This document shows, piece after piece, positions 8,363 to 14,930 of a DNA stretch of 64,000 bases. Origin of the DNA: Candidatus Obscuribacterales bacterium (lineage in GTDB: Bacteria > Cyanobacteriota > Vampirovibrionia > Obscuribacterales > Obscuribacteraceae); contig JAIETF010000006.1 of assembly GCA_019745415.1 (NCBI GenBank), positions 1 through 64,000 on the forward strand, given 5' to 3'. Made by a program: the position numbers and the translations under genes. Numbering within the stretch: position 1 is the first letter of the stretch; each line of letters starts with the position of its first letter. The notes beneath the pieces are model-generated. The model saw nothing but the letters and a program-made list of their open reading frames with translations. It ran no database searches and had not been told where the DNA came from.

Positions 8363-9154
8363 ATGAAAGAAAAATCTCAAAATAACGAAAACACAACGAA
8401 AAAGAAGCGCAACCCCACTGCACTTTCCATGGTTCACCGATATCTAGCAAAACTTCCAAAGGAGTGCATCTTTACAACACGTGACCTTTTGCCGCTCGTG
8501 CAATTCAGAGCATCGCTTGATTCCTTCCTGAGTAGAGAAGTGAAACTAGGCAACCTTGAAAGGTTGGCTTGGGGTGTATTTCGGAAGCACAGCCGCCGTA
8601 ACAAAATGGTATCAGAGGAAAGAATCGCCGGACTCAAAAGGAAAGCATTTGCGGGCAAACTGGCAACCACGGAGAAATCTAGAAAGGAACTGGGAGAAGA
8701 TATTGTATACACAAGAAGTAACGGAGACTTCAAAAGGCGAAGAAGAATCTACTTACTGAGCTTAGCCGGTGGCTCAAACTTTAGAATCAAGCAGATTCTT
8801 TGGTCAACTCCAAGCAGAGGACCTCGTCTTCGGGTAGCGAGGTCGAAAATGAAAGCAATTGGAAATAGAAAAATGATTTTGGGAGAGACCAGGGTCGGAC
8901 AAAAGCTCAGAGATCTGTGGCTTATGAAAAAGAATATCTGCCAGCAGAACCACGTGACAGAATTCTGGAACTCGCTAAATAAAGCAGAAAGGTCTTGCGT
9001 GGCCGCGTACAAAAAATACATTCCGCAATGGCTAACAGAAATGCTTCCGCCCATGCCCACTGAAGCTCTGATTATCCTGATTGATGCCCCACAACTAAAG
9101 AAATCGAATCAAGCAAAAAAATACATGAAGCCAGGAAATCGACTGCTGATCTAG
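8363..9154 (+). CDS. AbiEi/DUF6088-like antitoxin-type protein, apparently orphan
   Basis: A 263-residue basic protein. The N-terminal 70 residues resemble the winged-helix of AbiEi-like antitoxins (DUF6088): a short VHRYLAKL helix, CIFTTRDLLPL, a helix with LDSFLSREVKLG, then LERLAWGVFRK. In that family the domain binds DNA and represses its own operon, while the rest neutralises an AbiEii nucleotidyltransferase toxin. No toxin gene follows: the next gene is a convergent M23 peptidase. I chose the ATG at 8363; the frame stays open back to 8219, but that stretch is made of hairpins and a palindrome. The gene looks lower in GC than its neighbours, which fits transfer. Confidence 0.6.
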   Translation: MKEKSQNNENTTKKKRNPTALSMVHRYLAKLPKECIFTTRDLLPLVQFRASLDSFLSREVKLGNLERLAWGVFRKHSRRNKMVSEERIAGLKRKAFAGKLATTEKSRKELGEDIVYTRSNGDFKRRRRIYLLSLAGGSNFRIKQILWSTPSRGPRLRVARSKMKAIGNRKMILGETRVGQKLRDLWLMKKNICQQNHVTEFWNSLNKAERSCVAAYKKYIPQWLTEMLPPMPTEALIILIDAPQLKKSNQAKKYMKPGNRLLI

Positions 9155-9176
9155 ATAGATTAGACTCCCTGCAGCT

Positions 9177-10211
9177 TCAAAATGCTCTATTGAACCACTG
9201 CCAAGGTGAAGAGGCGTTACCATTGACATAGATGCTGAAATGCAAATGTGGTCCATTGGCGCGTCCGGTTTGACCTATAGCACCGATCTGCTCACCGGCT
9301 TTGACAAGCTGTCCTTCTTTAACCAAAACCTTGCTTAGATGAATGTAGAAAGAGACAACGCCTTGCCCGTGGTCGATGGCTACTGTATTGCCGTGCAACT
9401 TGAATCCCTTAGAAACAGCAAGAACAATCTTGCCTGGGGCGCAAGCCTTGACCGGAGAGCCCAACCAGCCAGCATAGTCGAGTCCGCTATGGAAGTAATC
9501 GTCCAAGAGTTTTCCATTAACAATGCGACGAAGTCCAAAACCGGCTGAAACTCTTGCGCTTGAAGGGGCGGTAAAGTTACTTGACCAATAGCGTCTCTCG
9601 GATGCAGTTTTCTTTGCCTTGTCGACAGCTTCTTCTTCACCTGGTGCCGTATTAAAGTTATTCTTCGACGGAGGCAAAGTCATCCTTTGCACGGGATACT
9701 TGGCGTCTACCACGGTTACTGGCGCGGAAAACTCAGTACCAAGTAGCTTGACCTGCCGCGGACCCGTCTTCAACACCACCGGTACCGAAATGAGACTCCT
9801 ATAGCTGCGAGGCTCACTAACAGTATCATTATCAACAAACAGTGGGTATTTCTGGGAATTGAATTCCACCACAGGTAGTGTCAAGGCCGGTCCCTGGTAG
9901 ATTGCTTCTACCACCTCACCCTGCTTCACCTTGCTGCTGGATAATCTGAATGTTGCCTTAGTATTCGAGCTAATCTCGCTCTCTTGGGAAACGCCTTCAC
10001 TCTGAGCAATAAACTGCGATGAAGTGCCAAGCTTGATTGCTTCAGCTTCACTGGGCAAAGCAGAGGCGACCTGCCATGATGATGCGAGGGCAACAAGCAG
10101 CGCCGCCTTAAATCGAAGCCCTTTCAAGCTCTCGAGCAGAGTTACCGAACGAACTATCCTGATAGTATCTGCTAATGAAACCAATTTGAATAACCTTGCG
10201 GCCAAAGCCAT
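9177..10211 (-). CDS. Secreted M23-family metallopeptidase (LytM domain)
   Basis: A 344-residue protein with an unusually long n-region before a hydrophobic segment (about residues 33-51, ending ASA), consistent with export. A beta-rich middle domain (about 80-180) resembles the Ig-like modules found before LytM domains. The C-terminal M23 domain has the complete zinc and catalytic set: H241 and D245 in HSGLDYA, H291 in YIHLS, and H322/H324 in HLHF. With all ligands present it should be an active peptidoglycan endopeptidase, cutting cross-links during growth or division. It stands alone and converges on the AbiEi-like gene. Confidence 0.92.
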   Translation of the reverse strand: MALAARLFKLVSLADTIRIVRSVTLLESLKGLRFKAALLVALASSWQVASALPSEAEAIKLGTSSQFIAQSEGVSQESEISSNTKATFRLSSSKVKQGEVVEAIYQGPALTLPVVEFNSQKYPLFVDNDTVSEPRSYRSLISVPVVLKTGPRQVKLLGTEFSAPVTVVDAKYPVQRMTLPPSKNNFNTAPGEEEAVDKAKKTASERRYWSSNFTAPSSARVSAGFGLRRIVNGKLLDDYFHSGLDYAGWLGSPVKACAPGKIVLAVSKGFKLHGNTVAIDHGQGVVSFYIHLSKVLVKEGQLVKAGEQIGAIGQTGRANGPHLHFSIYVNGNASSPWQWFNRAF

Positions 10212-10548
10212 ATGCGATTGAAGTTCAGAATCTGAAATCTAGAATCTAAAGTCTAAGGACACCAAACTCGAGACTAGAACTAAAATCTAGAGTCAAGAAC
10301 CATGAAATTGTACAAGCTTCTTCGCAATATGGCAGACCAAAATCCGAACGATGCTGCCAGTGAATGAAAATTCATGGCCAACTCGTTTGCAGCAATAATC
10401 AAAACGCAAAATCAAAACGCAAATGTAGGCGGCTAAAGCAAGTCAAAAATTCAAGGTAAAAACTTGAGGCAAAAACTTGAGACCTTAAATCAAGGACGAA
10501 AAGGCAAGTCTCAGGAAACAACACATCACAATTCAATTAGCCAATAAA
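10212..10548. other. Non-coding spacer upstream of the M23 gene with short repeats
   Basis: No gene is seen. The part nearest the peptidase start is a low-complexity run of decayed atctaga/agtcta units (about 10230-10300). Further on are two copies of atcaaaacgcaa (about 10396-10420) and two of aaaaacttgag (about 10459-10481). The M23 promoter must lie here, but no clear -10/-35 pair stands out. Confidence 0.4.
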
Positions 10549-10580
10549 CCGCCCGAACCTTGAGGTGATGGTTCGGACGG
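10549..10580 (-). terminator. Terminator of the PC4-like gene
   Basis: On the minus strand, arms ccgtccgaacc and ggttcgggcgg enclose a 10-base loop and are followed by tttattgg. It lies about 40 bp beyond the stop of the leftward PC4-like gene. Confidence 0.65.
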
Positions 10581-10620
10581 ATATAAATTGAAAGCTTTTG
10601 GACTGCTCGACCTCTCAGGT

Positions 10621-10839
10621 TTATTTACCGGAGTTTGGCACCAGTCGGTCAATCGCCTCTTTCAAGGCTTCGATTTTGTCGATGGGTAGTGCGATGCCCT
10701 TTTTGGTTGGCTTCTCATCTTGGTCTTTATCGACATACCACTCGCGGATATGAAGATACTTGGTTCCACGATATTCGCCGATATAGACGTTTATGGTCTC
10801 ACCACGGGCTTTCTCGTGAATAGTAATTCGTTCTTCCAA
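10621..10839 (-). CDS. PC4/p15-family transcriptional coactivator-like ssDNA-binding protein
   Basis: A 72-residue protein matching the bacterial version of eukaryotic PC4: strands around INVYIGEYRGTKYLHIREWY, the conserved basic turn PTKKGIALP, and a C-terminal helix (IDKIEALKEAIDRLV). PC4 folds dimerise through this helix and bind single-stranded DNA or melted duplex in a curved beta-sheet; bacterial members have been linked to ssDNA binding. The start is TTG with a strong site (ggaggag, 6-bp spacing). It is monocistronic with its own terminator and divergent from obg. The fold call is firm; the cellular role is inferred. Confidence 0.85.
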   Translation of the reverse strand: MEERITIHEKARGETINVYIGEYRGTKYLHIREWYVDKDQDEKPTKKGIALPIDKIEALKEAIDRLVPNSGK

Positions 10840-11183
10840 GGCTTGCTCCTCCGATCGAAAATAATAGGTCCCGGATATACAGATGCCACGATGTAGTAAA
10901 AAAACAACAGATCTAATAAGAAGTATAGTTAAATTCTTGAATAATAAAAGAATGTATTAAAGAGAGACACATTTATCAGCCACCTGATAGCCCCACTGAA
11001 GGATATACAGTAAACTCCTAGAGGGCTGCTAGACCCCCCTTGGCGGGCACTGAACAAGGCTTGGTCCGGGAGGGAAGTAAAACACTTCCCGATTAGCAAA
11101 AAAGAGGTCTGAGCCCTCATTAGGCGTCGCAAACAAGGCTGATATTTCTGGCTATTTAGCCTTATCGGTCGAATCAGGTACAA
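10840..11183 (+). promoter_or_regulatory. Long non-coding leader upstream of obg
   Basis: This 344-bp divergent spacer between the PC4-like gene and obg begins AT-rich (likely promoters), then turns GC-rich from about 10980. Visible elements are a perfect 7-bp hairpin (gggaagt-aaaac-acttccc, 11072-11090) and a second stem (aaggct ... agcctt, about 11135-11163) close to the GTG start. The obg start has no clear Shine-Dalgarno. It may be a structured 5' leader or an independent small RNA; it matches no RNA family I recognise. Confidence 0.4.
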
Positions 11184-12515
11184 GTGGCACAGTTCATAGA
11201 CCAGGTAGAAATTGAAATTCAGTCAGGCGACGGCGGCAATGGCTCCATCAACTGGCGAAGAGAAAAATATGAACCAATGGGAGGACCGGCCGGTGGCAAC
11301 GGCGGAAGGGGCGGCAGCGTCTACATTGAAGCCACTGCCGATCTCAACACACTTTTAGATTTTCGTTTCAAGAACAAATTTCTTGCTGAGCCAGGGCAAA
11401 AGGGCGGTCCCAAAAACCGCCATGGTAAAGCCGGTCCCGACATAGTTATCCGTGTACCGGTGGGCACCCAAGTGAGAGATGTGGATCTGGACCAAGTCAT
11501 CGCCGATCTCACTGAAGCCGGAGAAAAAGTACTGGTCGCAGAAGGCGGTATGGGAGGAAGGGGCAACACCGAGCTTGCCTCTTCAACCAGAAGAGCGCCT
11601 CATTTCTGCGAGCCGGGACAGCCCGGAGTGCAGAGGCGCCTGCAGTTGACTCTAAAATTGCTTGCCGATGTAGGCATAATCGGCTTACCCAACGCTGGCA
11701 AGTCGACACTCCTCTCGGCTCTGACGAGAGCTAAGCCAAAGATTGCCGATTATCCCTTCTCTACTTTGGAACCGAACTTAGGAGTAGCCCGCACTGAAAG
11801 CGGCGATGGCTTCATCCTGGCCGACATACCTGGCTTGATCGAGGGTGCGTCACAAGGAATCGGCTTGGGGCATAACTTTCTCAGACATATCGAAAGAACA
11901 AGATTGCTAGTTCACATGGTAGACGGACAGAGCGAAGACCTTGAGAAAGACCTTGCCACTATAGACCGCGAATTGATGCTTTACAGCCCGGACTTGGCAA
12001 AGTTACCTCAACTTGTGGCGATAAACAAATGCGATATGCTGCCGCCCGAAACAATTGACGAACTTAAGGCAAAGGTGACAGCCTACTTGGAAGCGAAACC
12101 GGAGCTTAACACCAGTCGAAGCGCGGCTGAAGCCAGTATCTTTTCTATCTCGGCTTATAGCCGCATCGGGCTTACCCCGTTGGCAAAAACCATAGCCGAT
12201 AAAATCGAGCAGATTAAGGAAGCTGAAAAACAAGACAAGCAACCCAAGCGCATCTTCGTCGACGAAAAGGCATATGACCATGGAGACAGCTCATTTGCTG
12301 TCTATCGCAAAAGCGGCGTCTTTGTGGTGGAAGGCGACCGGGCCGGGCGTTTGGTGCAGGTCACTGATATGAAAGATCCAGACTCTCTCTTTAGCTTGTT
12401 TCAGAGACTGAGAGCAATGGGTGTCATCGATGCCCTGATAAACGAAGGGGTTACACCCGGCGCCGAAGTAGTCATAAACGGCTTCAGCTTCACCTACGGT
12501 GAGGGTCTAAACTAA
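11184..12515 (+). CDS. obg: Obg/CgtA family GTPase
   Basis: A 443-residue Obg, the essential GTPase linked to 50S maturation and stress signalling. The glycine-rich Obg domain fills residues 1-158 (GDGGNGSINWRREKY, GGPAGGNGGRGG). The G domain has G1 GLPNAGKS (167-174), the switch region with YPFSTLEPN, G3 DIPGLIEGAS and G4 NKCD. The C-terminal OCT domain spans roughly 355-435 and is present in full. The start is GTG, in the right place for the MAQFIDQVEIEI N-terminus. Unlike many bacteria, rplU-rpmA do not precede it here. Confidence 0.97.
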   Translation: MAQFIDQVEIEIQSGDGGNGSINWRREKYEPMGGPAGGNGGRGGSVYIEATADLNTLLDFRFKNKFLAEPGQKGGPKNRHGKAGPDIVIRVPVGTQVRDVDLDQVIADLTEAGEKVLVAEGGMGGRGNTELASSTRRAPHFCEPGQPGVQRRLQLTLKLLADVGIIGLPNAGKSTLLSALTRAKPKIADYPFSTLEPNLGVARTESGDGFILADIPGLIEGASQGIGLGHNFLRHIERTRLLVHMVDGQSEDLEKDLATIDRELMLYSPDLAKLPQLVAINKCDMLPPETIDELKAKVTAYLEAKPELNTSRSAAEASIFSISAYSRIGLTPLAKTIADKIEQIKEAEKQDKQPKRIFVDEKAYDHGDSSFAVYRKSGVFVVEGDRAGRLVQVTDMKDPDSLFSLFQRLRAMGVIDALINEGVTPGAEVVINGFSFTYGEGLN

Positions 12516-12541
12516 CTTGCCAGGGTCATCTCAATGAAAAA

Positions 12542-12567
12542 AGAAGAGGCGAAAAATCACCTCTTCT
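12542..12567 (-). terminator. Intrinsic terminator for the 43-residue small gene
   Basis: Arms agaagagg and cctcttct enclose a 10-base loop just after the obg stop. Only the minus-strand reading is followed by a T run (tttttt), so it best serves the leftward small gene at 12772-12903, although it may also help end the obg transcript. Confidence 0.65.
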
Positions 12568-12682
12568 CGAAAAACCGTGCAGCTTAGCTTCGATAAATGC
12601 TTTACCCTTACACAGTCAGAATGCTGCGAAACTCGGGCTTATGAAGTCAGGCTACCTAAATTGCCAAAGCCCAAAATACTCA

Positions 12683-12800
12683 GCTATTTGGCTATGACAG
12701 ACCCAGCAATTTAGCTTGGCAATTGGGCTATTTGGCTATGACAGACCCAGCAATTTAGCTTGGCAATTGGGCTATTTGGCTTTGACAGCCTCAGCTATCT
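12683..12800. repeat. 44-bp tandem repeat derived from the end of the small gene
   Basis: Two exact 44-bp copies (12683-12726 and 12727-12770) run into a third, partial copy that begins gctatttggctttgacag and is the 3' end of the 43-residue gene. On the minus strand each unit thus repeats the gene's last codons and stop. It is not a CRISPR: there are no variable spacers. Confidence 0.85.
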
Positions 12801-12903
12801 CTTTTTCAAGCTTTTTGAAATCAGCTTTCACTTTCTGGGCAGCTTTGCGCTCTTTTCTCTTGGCTACCTTGGCAGCTCTTTTCATACCCTTCTGCTGGGC
12901 CAT
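12772..12903 (-). CDS. 43-residue Lys/Ala-rich basic protein
   Basis: A short open frame starting ATG at 12903 with a good ribosome binding site (ggagg, about 8 bp upstream) and ending TAG at 12772. The product begins MAQQKGMKRAAKVAKRKERK and ends EIAEAVKAK. It is almost wholly Lys, Arg, Ala, Glu and Gln, is predicted helical, and is strongly basic in its first 30 residues. It has no Cys and no membrane segment. The site, the composition and a minus-strand terminator at 12542-12567 support a real gene. The closest analogies are small histone-like or ribosome-associated basic proteins, but I recognise no family and assign no function. Confidence 0.6.
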   Translation of the reverse strand: MAQQKGMKRAAKVAKRKERKAAQKVKADFKKLEKEIAEAVKAK

Positions 12904-13027
12904 GACTGTATCCTCCAGTGCAATAAATTCATCAGATGAGCGCTCAATATTACCAGATAGGTTGAAGACTGACAGCCGCCTTCAACCTTTTGATAAGGGA
13001 GCTTTACTCAGCCTATTAGAAGCAAAA

Positions 13028-13504
13028 TCAAACCCAGAGATTGCCCAGGTATTTTATCGAGCCGCGAGTGGCTTTGGGCAGAGAATCGATGACTGTGCGG
13101 CCGACAGGAGGGAAAAGAGTAATTTTGTCTAGTTCGTCTAGCGGCATGTACTCGACACCGGCTAAAACAGGCTCATCACCAACGCGCAGTTCACCTCCGA
13201 CCACATGAGCAGTCAGGTAAACATTGACTATGTGCCTCGAACGATCAGGAGCAATCGCCTCGGAAAGGAAAACCAGATCGTCTACCTCGATATCTAAGCC
13301 CGTCTCTTCCTGGATTTCACGCACAGCGCACTCAAAAAAGGTCTCGCCGTACTCCAGTCGACCGCCCGGAAGAACCCAGTATTGCCTGTTTCCCTTGCGA
13401 TGCTTTACCAATAAGATCTTCTGATCGGCAGTAGTTACTATTACCGAAACCCTAGTGGTTGGTATGGTCTGAAGCGGCTTTTTCTTGAATCTCGTTCTTG
13501 GCAA
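13028..13504 (-). CDS. Nudix hydrolase
   Basis: A 158-residue Nudix protein. The Nudix box is intact (GGRLEYGETFFECAVREI followed by QEETGL), giving the Glu cluster that binds Mg2+ for cleavage of nucleoside-diphosphate-linked substrates. The domain begins at VSVIVTTADQKILLV and includes QYWVLPGG before the box. The substrate (NTP, ADP-ribose, dinucleotide, nucleotide sugar) cannot be predicted. The first 15 residues are a basic extension. It is monocistronic and on the same strand as the small basic protein 124 bp downstream, with which it could share a transcript. Confidence 0.9.
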   Translation of the reverse strand: MPRTRFKKKPLQTIPTTRVSVIVTTADQKILLVKHRKGNRQYWVLPGGRLEYGETFFECAVREIQEETGLDIEVDDLVFLSEAIAPDRSRHIVNVYLTAHVVGGELRVGDEPVLAGVEYMPLDELDKITLFPPVGRTVIDSLPKATRGSIKYLGNLWV

Positions 13505-13876
13505 AACGCTAATTTCTGTCTCTGCTAGGGAATTTAACTGGTCTAAACTGTGGAGATATACGAGTTATTGCCAGATTGCTTACTGGAACGACTCGTAGAT
13601 ATTCTAAGACAATTTTGCCCATAAATAAATATATATTTAGGCGGCGTCTTCACCCCCTCGAAAAATAGCCAAAGCAATGACGAAAGACATACCGAGCGGC
13701 AAGGGTAACGAAACTCAGCTATCGGAGAGGCTTTTATTCAAGTTTTGAACCTGCGGGTGCAAAAAACAAGCCGATCAAAGCAAAAATGTTTAGGTATCTA
13801 AACCCTGCCTGCTATTGCCGGATCGGTCCGGGTTGGCTCTGATATCTTTAGTCAGGTAGTTTCAGCGAGTAAGTAA
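13505..13876 (+). promoter_or_regulatory. Leader/promoter region of pheST
   Basis: This 372-bp divergent spacer has no gene. Two small perfect hairpins precede pheS: gtttag-gtat-ctaaac (13788-13803) and ccgga-tcgg-tccgg (13818-13831). An AT-rich run (ataaatatatattta, about 13622-13637) could hold a promoter. No leader peptide rich in Phe codons and no T-box specifier pattern was seen. Confidence 0.35.
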
Positions 13877-14917
13877 ATGTCTACGCAGGACCTCGAAAAG
13901 AATATCGCCGACTTAGAATCTTCGGCACTTTCAGCAATTGCAAAATCAGATTCACTTGAGAACCTTGAGCAGGTAAGGCTCAACCTGCTTGGACAGAAAG
14001 GTGAATTGACCGGCATTTTGCGAGGACTCTCCAGCCTCGACAAGAGTGAAAGACCGCGCATCGGTCAATTAGCTAATCTGGTCAAGGTGAAAATTGAAGA
14101 GGCTCACGAAGCCCGCAAGCAAGCCTTATTTCAGAGCCACATAGACTCCAAACTGAAGACTGAAGCGCTTGATGTAACGGCGCCTGGTAGAGCCAGAGCC
14201 CTTGGTCACGTACACCCACTCAGCCAAATCAGAGAAGAGATCTTGAGTGTCTTCTACAGCATGGGCTTCGAAGTAGCTGATGGTCCGGAAATCGAGTCAG
14301 ATTATTACAACTTCGATGCCCTCAATACGCCGGCTTCGCATCCTGCCCGTGACGAACAAGATACTTTCTACACAAATTTAGGTGCCAACGTGCTTCTGCG
14401 CAGCCAGACTTCTACAGTGCAGATAAGGGTTATGGAAAAGAACCCGCCGCCTTTGCGTATCGTCGCCCCAGGCCGGGTCTATCGCAATGAAGAGGTTAAT
14501 GCCCGCAAATATCCACTCTTCCACCAGGTAGAAGGACTTTTGATTGATAAAGATGTTACTTTCGGACAGTTAAAAGGCACGCTCACTGCCTTTATTCAGG
14601 CTCTATTCAAAAAGCCACTCAAAACCCGCTTTCGCCCTGATTTCTTTCCCTTCACCGAGCCGAGCGCCGAATTGGATAGTCAATGTCCATTCTGCAACGG
14701 TAAAGGTTGCAAGACCTGCGGAGGCCGCGGCTGGTTGGAGCTTCTCGGCTGCGGTATGGTTGACCCCAATGTTCTCAAAGGCGCGGGCATAGATCCGGAA
14801 GAGTGGTCGGGCTTTGCCTTCGGCATGGGTCTGGAGCGGCTGGCCATGCTCAAGTACGGCGTTAACGACATAAGACACTTTTACACCAACGACCTGCGCT
14901 TTCTAGAGCAGTTCTAA
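13877..14917 (+). CDS. pheS: Phenylalanine--tRNA ligase alpha subunit
   Basis: A 346-residue PheS, the catalytic subunit of the (alpha-beta)2 enzyme that charges tRNA-Phe. The N-terminal coiled-coil (about 1-95) contacts tRNA. The class II core has motif 1 around GHVHPLSQIREE, motif 2 in PGRVYRNEEVNARKYPLFHQ, FRPDFFPFTEPSAE, and motif 3 in GFAFGMGLERLAMLKYG. A CPFC...CKTC cysteine cluster (about residues 273-283) sits in the position common to many bacterial PheS proteins. The ATG start is consistent with the family N-terminus. pheT follows after 13 bp. Confidence 0.97.
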   Translation: MSTQDLEKNIADLESSALSAIAKSDSLENLEQVRLNLLGQKGELTGILRGLSSLDKSERPRIGQLANLVKVKIEEAHEARKQALFQSHIDSKLKTEALDVTAPGRARALGHVHPLSQIREEILSVFYSMGFEVADGPEIESDYYNFDALNTPASHPARDEQDTFYTNLGANVLLRSQTSTVQIRVMEKNPPPLRIVAPGRVYRNEEVNARKYPLFHQVEGLLIDKDVTFGQLKGTLTAFIQALFKKPLKTRFRPDFFPFTEPSAELDSQCPFCNGKGCKTCGGRGWLELLGCGMVDPNVLKGAGIDPEEWSGFAFGMGLERLAMLKYGVNDIRHFYTNDLRFLEQF

Positions 14918-14930
14918 CGGGAGACATGCA

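Noticed and set aside
11060-11095. Resemblance to the SRP RNA core (ggtccgggagggaag)
   Set aside because: The conserved GGAAGGAAGCAGC tetraloop-receptor pattern is not matched and the flanking stem does not pair.
11162-11180. tRNA T-loop-like ggtcgaatc near the obg start
   Set aside because: No acceptor, D or anticodon arms can be paired around it, and no CCA end is present.
10929-11183. 84-codon leftward frame upstream of obg
   Set aside because: It has no ribosome site, reads through hairpins and a low-complexity promoter zone, and its peptide has no protein-like pattern.
12683-12800. CRISPR-like array
   Set aside because: The 44-bp units are directly adjacent with no spacers and derive from a gene's 3' end.
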